Origin: Bacillota bacterium
Lineage (GTDB): Bacteria > Bacillota > Clostridia > Lachnospirales > Lachnospiraceae
Assembly (NCBI GenBank): GCA_023415475.1
Contig: JAEZKL010000161.1
Span: forward strand, 1-50,581
DNA length: 50,581 bases
Direction: 5' to 3'
Positions 42,477 to 50,581 of this stretch are shown here, piece by piece (positions within the stretch are counted from its first letter, which is position 1; each line of letters opens with the position of its first letter). The position numbers and the translations under genes are program-made. The notes beneath the pieces are model-generated. The model was given only the letters and a program-made list of their open reading frames with translations. It had not been told where the DNA came from and searched no databases.

Positions 42477-43433
42477 ATGACAATTAATCGCAGTAAAGTA
42501 GTAATTGTAGGAGCAGGTCTGGTAGGTTCCTCTACCGCATTTAGCTTGATTACACAGGGTATTTGTGATGAAGTGATGATCATTGATATAAATAAAAATA
42601 AGGCGCGTGGTGAGGTAATGGATTTGTGCCACTGCGTAGAGTACTTAAATCGAAATGTTAAAGTGTCAGAAGGCGATTATGAGGATTGTGCTGATGCAGA
42701 TATCGTTGTTATCACAGCGGGATCACCTCCGAAGCCTGGTCAGACCAGGCTGGACACTCTGGAGCTGTCAGCGAATATTGCAAAGGCAATTGTGGAGCCT
42801 ATTATGGCCTCCGGCTTTCGAGGACACTTTATCGTGGTATCGAACCCCGTCGACATCATAGCATATTACGTATATAAATTATCCGGCCTTCCCAAGAATC
42901 AGGTTATCGGTACCGGTACAGCCATGGATTCCGCAAGACTCAAGCATTTCCTCGGAGATCTGATCGGGGTGGATCCAAGAAGCGTGCAGGGCTACACGAT
43001 GGGAGAGCATGGTGACAGCCAGATGTGCCCTTGGTCCCATGTAACCGTCGGTGGAAAACGTCTCACAGATATTATAGAAGATAATGAGGAGTATAAGAAT
43101 GTCGATCTGGATGAAATCGTGAGACGTGTGGCACGCGTCGGCTTAGATATCCTGGAGGTAAAGGGAACTACCTGCTATGGAATCGCTACGGCAGTAGTCG
43201 GTATCATTAAGGCTGTGATGAATGATGAGAATAAAATCATACCGGTATCCACCTTATTGGAAGGGGAATTCGGCGAACGAGATGTCTTCTGTGGTGTTCC
43301 GGTAATACTCAATCGAAGCGGAGTGCAGGATATCATCGAAGTCCACCTAACTCCTGAGGAAGAAAAGAAATTCAAACAATCCGTATCGGTAATAAGAGAA
43401 TATACTCAAAAACTAAATATAAACGAAGCATAA
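42477..43433 (+). CDS. ldh: L-lactate dehydrogenase
   Basis: A 318-residue NAD-dependent L-lactate dehydrogenase, which reduces pyruvate to lactate to recycle NADH in fermentation. The NAD loop is VVIVGAGLVGSSTAF; VITAGSPPKPGQTRLDTLEL holds the mobile-loop Arg and the substrate-binding region; VVSNPVDIIAYY and GTGTAMDSARLKHFLG follow; the catalytic His lies in GEHGDSQM. The Gln of GQTR, where malate dehydrogenases have Arg, supports lactate rather than malate. The start ATG 42477 follows GAAAGGAG. Confidence 0.95.
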   Translation: MTINRSKVVIVGAGLVGSSTAFSLITQGICDEVMIIDINKNKARGEVMDLCHCVEYLNRNVKVSEGDYEDCADADIVVITAGSPPKPGQTRLDTLELSANIAKAIVEPIMASGFRGHFIVVSNPVDIIAYYVYKLSGLPKNQVIGTGTAMDSARLKHFLGDLIGVDPRSVQGYTMGEHGDSQMCPWSHVTVGGKRLTDIIEDNEEYKNVDLDEIVRRVARVGLDILEVKGTTCYGIATAVVGIIKAVMNDENKIIPVSTLLEGEFGERDVFCGVPVILNRSGVQDIIEVHLTPEEEKKFKQSVSVIREYTQKLNINEA

Positions 43434-43521
43434 ACTAAGTAATAGTGTGAAGTTAAGCATTTTCACTCTTCTAAGTTTATGCCTGCAGTCTTTAAAGTGT
43501 AAAGGACATACTGGCTAACAC

Positions 43522-43587
43522 TGAGACGGAACGAACTGCATCCCTCCCATACTGCATTATGTAAGGGATGCAGCCCGTTCCGTCTTA
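43522..43587. terminator. Long hairpin between convergent genes
   Basis: A 24-base arm (43522-43545) pairs with 43564-43587 with three mismatches; the first 10 bases read GAGACGGAAC. It lies between lactate dehydrogenase and the minus-strand lipoprotein and probably stops both transcripts. Confidence 0.75.
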
Positions 43588-43630
43588 TATATTACCTTTT
43601 TGAGCTGTCGTTTTAATAAAGTATAGCGAA

Positions 43631-44512
43631 TTATTGTTTCGTCAATGTATACAGGGCATAAGAGGATATGTTCACCATCTGATAACCTTCCTCTTCTTTT
43701 TTGTCAAAGGAAATAATATAATCCATCTTATAGGTGGTCATTTCATCCTTTGATCCATTCACAGTGAGGCCTTCGGGGAAGAGAACAAGATAAATTCCAT
43801 CTCCTTCTTTCAGACTCATAACTGCATTCTCCACATCGCATCCATAGGTACCATAATGCATATTGCTCTTGTCCTTCGTGCTATCCTTATACCATTCGTA
43901 GGTGCCGTCTTCCTTAAGTACCAGGTAACCGCTTTCTGCAACATCCCATTCTCCAACCAGAAACTCATGAGCCTTTGCCTCATTCTCAGTATTGGCTACA
44001 TCCGTCGCCTTGATATCGGACATCATCTTTATGGCTTCCTCATAACCGGCTTCATAATTTTTATCCGTAGAAGTATATGAGATGGAAGCTGCATTGTAAT
44101 ACTTACCATAGTAACGTTGATAAACCTTGCGGATGGTGTTGCCATCCTTGAAGCTGTATCCGTATTCGTACCAGGCGGCTCCGTTTACATCAATCTTATT
44201 GGGTTTCAGAAAAACCTCAAAACCTTCATTGGTGGAAACCATCGTTTCAAAAAAACGAATCATATCCATAGGATGCTGATATGTGCCTTCCTGCGAAACA
44301 TAAATGCTAACCGTATTTCCTTTAATGTCCTTGAATTCTAGGGGAGCCGTCTCGTCCGTGCTCTTAATATATTCCCAAACCTTTGCATTGTATTGAAAGG
44401 CCAGATTTCCGATACTGACCGGTTGGAGTTCTTCTTTCTTGTTGCTGCAGGCAGTAAACAATAAGAGAGTAAATAAAATAATGATTACAGCTGGTGTCCT
44501 TTTTTTCATCAT
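43631..44512 (-). CDS. Uncharacterised lipoprotein
   Basis: A 293-residue exported lipoprotein on the minus strand with lipobox LFTAC (Cys22). The first half (about 30-165) reads like a PsbP/DUF1795-type fold (VSIGNLAFQYNAKVWEY, GAAWYEYGYSFKDGNTIRK, YNAASISYTS). The second half (about 185-293) looks like a small beta-barrel of the lipocalin-like kind (FLVGEWDVAESGYLVLKEDG, TYEWYKDSTKDKSNMHYGTY). Many clostridial surface proteins share such layouts, and no function is known. The start has AGGAAG upstream. It shares no operon with its neighbours. Confidence 0.75.
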   Translation of the reverse strand: MMKKRTPAVIIILFTLLLFTACSNKKEELQPVSIGNLAFQYNAKVWEYIKSTDETAPLEFKDIKGNTVSIYVSQEGTYQHPMDMIRFFETMVSTNEGFEVFLKPNKIDVNGAAWYEYGYSFKDGNTIRKVYQRYYGKYYNAASISYTSTDKNYEAGYEEAIKMMSDIKATDVANTENEAKAHEFLVGEWDVAESGYLVLKEDGTYEWYKDSTKDKSNMHYGTYGCDVENAVMSLKEGDGIYLVLFPEGLTVNGSKDEMTTYKMDYIISFDKKEEEGYQMVNISSYALYTLTKQ

Positions 44513-44674
44513 AAGCTTCCTTCACTTTCTAATCCTTGGCAGTATCTTATCATGCCGACTTTTTATGAATATGTTACACCACATTATAGAAAAATACAAG
44601 GAAAAGTCTTGTAGGGATTGACATAATAAGGAATAAAAAAATAAAATAATAAGAGGATACGACATGTATAAACG

Positions 44675-44712
44675 AAAAAAGAAGCACTTCAATCTATGAA
44701 GTACTTCTTTTT
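44675..44712. terminator. Palindromic terminator downstream of the purine permease
   Basis: AAAAAGAAGCACTTCA (44676-44691) pairs with TGAAGTACTTCTTTTT (44697-44712) with one mismatch around a five-base loop. A and T runs on both sides allow use from either strand; the minus-strand permease transcript reaches it after the multi-hairpin block. Confidence 0.8.
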
Positions 44713-44715
44713 CAT

Positions 44716-44880
44716 GTTATAGTAAAGTTCATCCTATAACATATAAAGCCCTCCGGGCAAGCGAACGAAGTTCACTTTGGGATGACGCACCTCGCGGCAA
44801 GGAATATATTGCTACGCAATCCGCTCGGGCGCGAAAGTGTCAGCATGCTGACACTTTGTTCTTATATAATCCGACTCGAA
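44716..44880. repeat. Multi-hairpin, GC-richer repeat-like block
   Basis: This 165-base stretch is packed with short inverted repeats: GTTATAG/CTATAAC (44716-44740), GCCCTCCGGGC (44748-44758), GAAC-GAA-GTTC (44763-44773), ATTGC-TAC-GCAAT (44808-44820) and a perfect 24-base palindrome at 44834-44857 centred on GCATGC. It is GC-richer than its surroundings and has no coding frame. It looks like a genome-dispersed repeat (REP/BIME-like) or a structured 3' region of the permease mRNA. Confidence 0.55.
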
Positions 44881-44900
44881 GTATGCTCAAGCTGTAAAGA

Positions 44901-46235
44901 TTAATCCTCTTCTGCGGTATCATCCTTTGGAACAATGATATTAAGTAAGAAGGATACTACGAAGGATACAACGATAGGAGACTTACCAATAATGTTCTGC
45001 ACGTCTGTAGGGAAGAACTGTAAGGAAGTAGCTACGGTACTGATACCAACTCCAAGTGCCAAAGCGATACCCACGATCATCTTATTACGATAATTTAAAG
45101 GCTGCTGTGAAATCAACTGAATACCGGACATAGTAATGGCTGCGAAAACTGTAATTGTAGCACCGCCAAGTACCGGATATGGAATTGTTGTCATAACCGC
45201 ACCGAACTTCGGAACTAAACCGGCAGCAAGCATAATCATACCTACGATAAGGAATACCCTTTTTGCCACGACCTTAGTTGTTACGATAAGACCTACATTC
45301 TGGCTGTAAGGATCAGTAGGCAGACCACCGATGCAAGCACCGAGCATACCCATGATACCCTGACCCTTGATTGCGCCACCGATTTCCTTGTCGGTTGCTT
45401 CACGGTTGAAACCACCAATCGCTGTTGAGGAAACGTCGCCGATTGTTTGTACCGCCTGTACGATGTACATGATTATCATAGCCAGGATTGCGGAGGGATG
45501 GAATTCAACACCCCAATAAAGAACCTTGGGAAGCGCAATCCAGCTTGCGCTTGCAACATTATCAAAGCTTACCATACCACCCATAGCGATGGATAGAATA
45601 TAGCCGACTGCGATACCAATCAGCATACCGGACACCTTGATATAACCTTTTCCGAAGAAGTTACATGCAAGTGTGATGGCTAGTACAATAAGAGCAACAA
45701 GCCAATACTTGGGATCACCAAAGTTCTCAGCATTCGCACTGCCGCCGGCCATATAAGTAATAGCAGTACTATATAGTGATAGACCAATACTTAATACTAC
45801 GGTACCGCTTACGATAGGAGGGAAGAATTTTCGTATCTTGCCTATTCCTGCTCCTATGAAGATGGAGGCAAAGGCGCCAACCAGCTGGGCACCGAAGATA
45901 GCACGGATACCGTAATTCATACCAATTGCTGTTAAAATAGGCATATAAGCAAAGGCAACACCCATAACATTGGGTAATCCCATACCAAATCCCAAGATAG
46001 GAAATAGCTGTATCAAGGTAGTTAAGCCACCGATAATCATAGCTGCCTGCATCAGAAGAATCTTTTCTTCCTCCGGAAGACCGAGTAATTGTGCAACCAA
46101 AATCGGCGGAGTAATATTACCAACAAGCATTGCGAGTACATGCTGTAATGCCTGGGGTATAGAGGAGCCCCAGCCGGGTTTCCCGTTCAATTCAAATAAT
46201 GATGTTTCTAATCTTTCTGCTTTCTTTTTACTCAT
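44901..46235 (-). CDS. NCS2 family purine/xanthine permease
   Basis: A 444-residue nucleobase/cation symporter with about 14 helices. Family blocks include SIPQALQHVLAMLVGNITPP, ITPPILVAQLLGL, FPPIVSGTVVLSIGLSLYST, the motif region STAIGGFNREATDKEIGGAI and CIGGLPTDPYSQNVGLIVTT, and a final GGATITVFAAITMSGI. The Gln-His pair in helix 1 and the GGFNRE/SQNVG pair point to a xanthine or uric acid type rather than uracil. It is a single gene on the minus strand with a 12-base palindrome upstream. No purine riboswitch was found in its leader. Confidence 0.9.
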   Translation of the reverse strand: MSKKKAERLETSLFELNGKPGWGSSIPQALQHVLAMLVGNITPPILVAQLLGLPEEEKILLMQAAMIIGGLTTLIQLFPILGFGMGLPNVMGVAFAYMPILTAIGMNYGIRAIFGAQLVGAFASIFIGAGIGKIRKFFPPIVSGTVVLSIGLSLYSTAITYMAGGSANAENFGDPKYWLVALIVLAITLACNFFGKGYIKVSGMLIGIAVGYILSIAMGGMVSFDNVASASWIALPKVLYWGVEFHPSAILAMIIMYIVQAVQTIGDVSSTAIGGFNREATDKEIGGAIKGQGIMGMLGACIGGLPTDPYSQNVGLIVTTKVVAKRVFLIVGMIMLAAGLVPKFGAVMTTIPYPVLGGATITVFAAITMSGIQLISQQPLNYRNKMIVGIALALGVGISTVATSLQFFPTDVQNIIGKSPIVVSFVVSFLLNIIVPKDDTAEED

Positions 46236-46620
46236 AGATTAATATTCCTTTCGATTTTCTATTTATATAACCCTTTTGTTTAGATAATTGATTAGACAAA
46301 CCTGTAATGCTAATGTGTAAAAATCTTTGTTTGATTAATCAATCTAAAATATGGATAAAAAAATAATATTCAAATTAATAGAAGTATTTATTATTCTAAT
46401 TATTTTGAATATTGCATTGTAGAAAATCACCACACTTTCTTAGCAGATTATAAATTTATTATACATTATTAACACACAAAATGGAATAGTAATTTTTAAT
46501 ATTTTGACAAATTTCACTCTTTTTTTATCTATGTTAGAGAAAGATACAACTTTTCGCTAAAAGCTTTGTTTTCCTTATGTTATATAACAGATTATCATCC
46601 GAGTATTTTTTTAGGAACCT
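46236..46620. other. Intergenic region between divergent permease and nfo genes
   Basis: About 385 AT-rich bases with no gene. It holds a perfect 12-base palindrome TTGATTAATCAA (46331-46342), a wider imperfect inverted repeat TTTAGAT...ATCTAAA around 46280-46347 that may bind a regulator of the permease, and a possible promoter TTGACA (46504-46509) with TATCTA (46526-46531). Confidence 0.5.
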
Positions 46621-46621
46621 T

Positions 46622-46650
46622 TTGAAAAATATAGAAAGGTGGTATACAAT
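46622..46650 (+). promoter_or_regulatory. Promoter of nfo with structured leader
   Basis: TTGAAA (46622-46627) and TACAAT (46645-46650) are spaced by 17 bases. The leader of about 110 bases contains CAGCTGC/GCAGCTG (46681-46687 / 46699-46705) flanked by two copies of CAATATGATA (46668-46677 and near 46719). Confidence 0.6.
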
Positions 46651-46765
46651 AGATAAGTATCAACATGCAATATGATATTTCAGCTGCATGCCGTATAAGC
46701 AGCTGCTGATCGGATATCCAATATGATAAAAAGCTATAACAATGAAGAGAACGGAGTGATAACAG

Positions 46766-47599
46766 ATGTTAAATATAGGATGCCACCTGTCCTCATCGAA
46801 GGGTTTTCTGCACATGGGACAGGAAGCACTCACCATAGATGCGAATACATTTCAATTCTTTACCCGTAACCCCCGAGGCAGCAAGGCAAAGGATATTGAT
46901 CCGAAGGATGCTAAGCTGCTTTGCGAACTTGCGAGGAAGAATTCCTTTGCCGTTCTACTGGCACATGCTCCTTATACTCTTAATGCCTGTTCGGCAGATA
47001 CCAATACGCGTGAGTTTGCCATACAGACTATGGCTGACGATTTAAGGCGTATGGAGTATGTTCCTAATAATCTGTATAATTTCCATCCCGGAAGTCATGT
47101 AGGGCAGGGAATTGATATCGGTATCGAACTGATTGCAGATGTATTAAATGATATCCTGACACCGGAGCAAAGTACGATTGTCTTATTAGAAACCATGTCC
47201 GGTAAGGGAACGGAGGTAGGAAGTACCTTTGAAGAATTAAGATGTATTATTGATAAAGTGAAATTATCCGATAAAATAGGTATATGTCTGGATACCTGTC
47301 ATGTTTATGATGCAGGTTATGATATTGTAAACGATCTGGAGGGGGTACTGGAGCAGTTTGACCATGTGATTGGGCTGGAGCGACTTAAGGCAATCCATAT
47401 CAATGACAGTAAGAATCCCTTCGCAAGTCATAAGGACCGACATGAGAAGATCGGAGAAGGCAGCATTGGGCTAGAGGCCATCACGAGAATCATTAATCAC
47501 CCTGCACTTTGCGGACTACCGTTTTATCTGGAAACTCCCAATGAGCTGGAGGGATATGCTGAGGAAATTCGTATTCTAAGAGGTGCTTATTGCCGATAA
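46766..47599 (+). CDS. nfo: Deoxyribonuclease IV (AP endonuclease, Nfo)
   Basis: A 277-residue endonuclease IV, which cuts DNA at abasic sites in base excision repair. The three-zinc site motifs are present in order: IGCHLSSSKG, FQFFTRNPRG, LLAHAPYTLNACS, NLYNFHPGSHVGQG, LLETMSGKGTEVG (metal Glu), GICLDTCHVYDAGYD, AIHINDSKNPFASHKDRHE, GEGSIGLEA and FYLETPNE. Length is normal. It starts at ATG 46766, has its own promoter, and lies 56 bases before the GH18-LRR gene. It belongs to the same TIM-barrel superfamily as the isomerase at the window start, but the two are not close in sequence. Confidence 0.95.
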   Translation: MLNIGCHLSSSKGFLHMGQEALTIDANTFQFFTRNPRGSKAKDIDPKDAKLLCELARKNSFAVLLAHAPYTLNACSADTNTREFAIQTMADDLRRMEYVPNNLYNFHPGSHVGQGIDIGIELIADVLNDILTPEQSTIVLLETMSGKGTEVGSTFEELRCIIDKVKLSDKIGICLDTCHVYDAGYDIVNDLEGVLEQFDHVIGLERLKAIHINDSKNPFASHKDRHEKIGEGSIGLEAITRIINHPALCGLPFYLETPNELEGYAEEIRILRGAYCR

Positions 47600-47655
47600 G
47601 AAGAAACAACGCATGAAGTCATCAAGGAGATAAGGATAGAGGAGGTTTTAAAATA

Positions 47656-49848
47656 ATGAGAAATAGACATTTTACGAAGCAAAGTCAGAATAATTTATTT
47701 TACACGTTGGCAAGAAAATTAATCATATTACTGATCTGCTTAGCATTTGCAGCTTCCGGTCTTACAAAGCCGGTGCTTACCCTTGCAGCAGGAAATGGTC
47801 AGGAGTCGGAGCTCCATGCGTTTTATCCGGCCAATGCAAAATATTCCGAGCAGCTGAAAAAGTACATCGATGAGGTGGATTCCATTAGCTTTGCCTGGGC
47901 AAGAATTGACTCGGAGGAGCCTGGGGTGGTGAATACCGTGAAAGGAAAGAGTGGTAATCAAAGCTTCTTCTATCCGAGCGATTTTCTTAAACCCGTGGAA
48001 TATGCGAAGAGCAAAGGTAAGTCTATTCAGATGAATATCTATATGGATGGGAAGGACTGTACTGAGCTGCTGCCCTATGATGATAAGCGAAGAGCCATGC
48101 TTCAGGCAATCACTGATTTTATTCAAACGGATATTTCTTCCGGAAAAGGCATCTATTATGATGGTGTTGTCATAGATTTTGAAGGTCTGCGTAATACAGC
48201 CGCAGATAGTACCCCTTTGCTGTATGAAGGGAAGCAGATCGGAATATATTATGTTCAATTTTTAACCGAGCTGAAAAATCAACTTGCTTCAATCGATAAG
48301 AAGCTTTTCGTGGCGGTAAATCCTGGCTTATATTATGACGGCTATGATTATTCTGCAATTATGGACGTGGCCGATCGTGTCATACTGATGGCCCATGATT
48401 ACGAGCCTGTAGAGCGTCTTCAGAAAAATCAGGTGCAGCAATATACCGGTTACGATGCCTTAGAGCCGATTAACAGCATGGCACCGATACAACAGATCAG
48501 GCAAGCACTCAATGAAATTCAAAGTGTCGCTTCCGATAAAAATGCTTTAGCAAAGGTCTGGCTTCAGATTACCTTTGACAGCGCCCAGTGGCAATTCGAT
48601 GTGAGCTCCGCGGAAGGATGGGAAAGCCTGAAGGATACCGCACTAAGCCGCGAAGGCAGAGTGACACCCTTATATCAGTCAATTAAGGCTCGTGTCGATA
48701 ATACCGATGGGATGGGAAAGCAGATTACCTACGGCTATAATAATGAGCTACAGACTCCCTACATACAATATTATAATACCTCCGATAAGTCCTGGAATAT
48801 CATGCTATATGAGGACAGCAACAGTATTAAGGCTAAGGTAGATTTGGCTAAGGCATACGGACTTGGTGGTATTTCGGTGTGGAGTCTTGCTAATGTACCC
48901 GATTATACTGATGCAAAGGGAAAAGAATTTCACCTGGACGGATGGACTACGCTCCTTGATCAGATGGCTTCCTTTGATGATCCGGTAGATGGAGATAGTC
49001 AGTATATCAGTTTTACTGATTCCACCTTAGAACAGGCCGTTCGTGAGAAATTAGGTAAGCCATCCGGTAAATTGACCCTCGCTGATACGAATGGAATCTA
49101 CCGGTTGAAGCTGCCACAGGGAGTGAAAAGTCTTAAGGACCTGAAGCATCTTAATAATCTAGAATATCTGGATGCGCAGCAGCTGGGAATTAATGATATC
49201 AGCAGCCTAAGCAGCCTGACCAAGCTTAGAGTGCTCTATCTTCAGCGTAATAGTATTTCTAATATTAATACGCTTAAAAAGCTAACCAAGCTGGAAATAC
49301 TATCGCTGAACGGAAATCAGTTGACAGGGATAGATGCCTTATCAGGATTGACAAAGCTTCGGAAGTTGTATCTGCGAGAGAACAAGATATCAGATATTAC
49401 TCCGTTAAGCAAGCTAACCAAACTGAAAACACTGGAAATCGGAATAAATAATATAAAGAAGGTTGATGCATTAAAAAGCCTGAAGAGTCTGAACGTCTTA
49501 GCGTTGGACAATAATAAAATAACCGATGTCAAAGCGTTAAAGACCTTGACCGGATTAGAGAGCATATATCTGCAGAGAAATACCATCAGTGATATCAGTG
49601 CATTATCTTCTATGAAGGTGCTGCGATTCATTTCACTGAACGGAAACAAAATAAATAACATAAAACCCTTAAGTAAGCTTACAAAGCTGGAAATGCTGTA
49701 TCTGAAGGATAATAAAATTACTTCAGTTACTTCTCTGAAGGGGCTGACCGGTTTGAAGGAATTATATCTGGGAGGAAATCAGATCACTGACTATAGCCCG
49801 GTAAAGAACCTGTTAAAAATGTCTGATTTTCAGTGTGATTTTAACTAG
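47656..49848 (+). CDS. Secreted GH18-like domain protein with leucine-rich repeats
   Basis: A 730-residue exported protein. The signal peptide has core KLIILLICLAFAASG (about 21-35), with likely cleavage before AGNGQE. Residues about 52-440 form a GH18-type TIM barrel (SISFAWARIDSEEPG, KSIQMNIYMDGK, DGVVIDFEGLR, ILMAHDYEP, GGISVWSLANVPDYTD). The GH18 signature DGxDxDxE reads DGVVIDFE (169-176): Asp174 and the acid Glu176 are kept, the first Asp of the triplet is Val172. About 10 internalin-type 22-residue leucine-rich repeats follow (about 475-730; LTGLESIYLQRNTISDISAL), a protein- or glycan-binding surface. It may cut or bind cell-wall glycan. The start follows GAGGAGG. No sortase motif is seen. 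Confidence 0.85.
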   Translation: MRNRHFTKQSQNNLFYTLARKLIILLICLAFAASGLTKPVLTLAAGNGQESELHAFYPANAKYSEQLKKYIDEVDSISFAWARIDSEEPGVVNTVKGKSGNQSFFYPSDFLKPVEYAKSKGKSIQMNIYMDGKDCTELLPYDDKRRAMLQAITDFIQTDISSGKGIYYDGVVIDFEGLRNTAADSTPLLYEGKQIGIYYVQFLTELKNQLASIDKKLFVAVNPGLYYDGYDYSAIMDVADRVILMAHDYEPVERLQKNQVQQYTGYDALEPINSMAPIQQIRQALNEIQSVASDKNALAKVWLQITFDSAQWQFDVSSAEGWESLKDTALSREGRVTPLYQSIKARVDNTDGMGKQITYGYNNELQTPYIQYYNTSDKSWNIMLYEDSNSIKAKVDLAKAYGLGGISVWSLANVPDYTDAKGKEFHLDGWTTLLDQMASFDDPVDGDSQYISFTDSTLEQAVREKLGKPSGKLTLADTNGIYRLKLPQGVKSLKDLKHLNNLEYLDAQQLGINDISSLSSLTKLRVLYLQRNSISNINTLKKLTKLEILSLNGNQLTGIDALSGLTKLRKLYLRENKISDITPLSKLTKLKTLEIGINNIKKVDALKSLKSLNVLALDNNKITDVKALKTLTGLESIYLQRNTISDISALSSMKVLRFISLNGNKINNIKPLSKLTKLEMLYLKDNKITSVTSLKGLTGLKELYLGGNQITDYSPVKNLLKMSDFQCDFN

Positions 49849-49910
49849 AATTAGTAGCGGTGGCAGTATACTGTGAAAAGATTTTTTGTTTTAAGAAAGC
49901 GAGGCAAAGT

Positions 49911-50581
49911 ATGAATATAACCTATATAGGACATAGTGGTTTTCTAATAGAATGGGAGAATTGTTATTGGCTGTTTGATTATTATACCGGTGAAATACCT
50001 GCCTTGAATCCTAAGAAGAAGCTAATTGTATTTGCCAGTCACAAGCACGGAGATCATTTTAACCCGGAGATATTTGGCTTAGGGGATCAATATCCTGAAG
50101 TCCAGTATGTGTTATCCTCCGATATCAGAATCGTGAAAGCAAATGCCGGGAAGTATGATGTAAAGGAAGAAATATTGGATAGAATCATCTCCGTAAAGCC
50201 GAACAGGGAATATGAGTTACAGGATACAGACAATCATACCTTCCAGCTGCAGACGCTCAAATCCACCGATTCCGGTGTTGCATTTCTATTGAATTACAGA
50301 GGGAAGACGATCTATCATGCCGGTGACCTTAACCATTGGATATGGAAGGAAGAGACGAAGCAGAGTAATAACGATATGACAGCAAAGTTCAATATGGAGA
50401 TGGAATTTCTTAAGGATAAAAGCATTGATATTGCTTTTGCTCCGTTAGACCCAAGGCAGGAGGAGTGGTACTATCTGGGGCTGGAGAAGCTTCTGAATAC
50501 AGCGAAGGTCGGAAGGGTATATCCGATGCATTTTTGGGGTAAGCCGGAGATCATTCTTAAGTTTAAGCAGGAAAGAAGTCA
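49911..50581 (+). CDS. Metallo-beta-lactamase-fold hydrolase (3' end outside window)
   Basis: The open frame starts at ATG 49911 behind GCGAGG and runs off the right edge after 223 codons. It opens MNITYIGHSGFLIEWENCYW, the typical start of small MBL-fold proteins, and the metal motif SHKHGDHF (HxHxDH form) sits at about residue 44. YHAGDLNHW gives the later Asp and PMHFWGK the C-terminal His. It resembles the UlaG/YtnP-like L-ascorbate-lactonase-related MBL group, whose substrates vary. Family is firm, role unknown. Confidence 0.88.
   Translation, partial: MNITYIGHSGFLIEWENCYWLFDYYTGEIPALNPKKKLIVFASHKHGDHFNPEIFGLGDQYPEVQYVLSSDIRIVKANAGKYDVKEEILDRIISVKPNREYELQDTDNHTFQLQTLKSTDSGVAFLLNYRGKTIYHAGDLNHWIWKEETKQSNNDMTAKFNMEMEFLKDKSIDIAFAPLDPRQEEWYYLGLEKLLNTAKVGRVYPMHFWGKPEIILKFKQERS

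Noticed and set aside
46236..46620. Purine riboswitch in the permease leader
   Set aside because: The conserved three-way-junction loops of guanine/xanthine riboswitches were not found on the minus strand; only palindromes are visible.
47740..48258. 172-residue minus-strand frame
   Set aside because: Fully inside the GH18-LRR gene on the other strand, with no family resemblance.
1..50581. tRNA, rRNA, CRISPR arrays, insertion sequences and T-box leaders
   Set aside because: Looked for by eye and none seen; short or degenerate ones could be missed without a tool.

Overview
The window reads as chromosomal DNA from an anaerobic, low-GC Gram-positive bacterium, most likely a Lachnospiraceae member of the Clostridium phytofermentans / Lachnoclostridium / Anaerocolumna kind. 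This is inferred from AT-rich codon use, strong AGGAGG ribosome sites, many AraC-type regulators, a lipoprotein xylanase, a TetM-like GTPase fused to a nuclease domain, and glutaredoxin and lactate dehydrogenase genes typical of this group. No tRNA, rRNA, CRISPR array, transposase or phage gene was seen.

Layout. 1-500 is the end of a hydroxypyruvate-isomerase-like gene. 666-4353 holds a membrane protein, an alpha/beta hydrolase, an AraC regulator, an EamA exporter and a broken DUF2000 gene. 4393-6871 is a MarR regulator with an inverted-repeat operator and a DHA2 drug exporter with a very large extracellular loop. 7261-14986 is mixed: an AraC-GyrI-DUF3788 fusion, a prenyltransferase-like toroid protein, a variant peptide deformylase, a PHP phosphoesterase, a Csp-like subtilase, a YCF48/BNR-type lipoprotein and an AraC regulator. 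15284-19131 carries a double-HTH MerR regulator, an AraC-VOC fusion, a DUF4256 protein and a MATE exporter whose leader RNA looks like a guanidine-IV (mepA-type) riboswitch. 19219-24780 is a plant-polysaccharide block: AraC regulator, DUF4965/GtaA-like protein, cytoplasmic GH43 and lipoprotein GH10 xylanase.

24871-27124 is the standout two-gene operon: a Family 2A (SrpI-like) encapsulin shell overlapping a SufS-like cysteine desulfurase, its expected cargo. This desulfurase has only about 20 residues before the enzyme core, with in-frame stops just upstream, so it lacks the long disordered loading domain described for the cyanobacterial cargo. Next come an RsmH-type rRNA methyltransferase, a 7TM-PAS-GGDEF-EAL protein, and a Fur-box-preceded siderophore uptake operon (31429-35361).

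35595-39007 holds a DUF1801 protein, then an RsuA / radical SAM / DUF1456 / HD-domain operon. 39286-42048 encodes a TetM/EF-G-like translational GTPase fused to a C-terminal YacP/Rae1-like NYN nuclease domain, a possible one-protein ribosome-entry and mRNA-cleavage factor. The rest is a glutaredoxin, L-lactate dehydrogenase, a lipoprotein, a GC-richer multi-hairpin repeat block, an NCS2 purine permease, endonuclease IV, a secreted GH18-like protein with leucine-rich repeats, and a truncated metallo-beta-lactamase-fold hydrolase.
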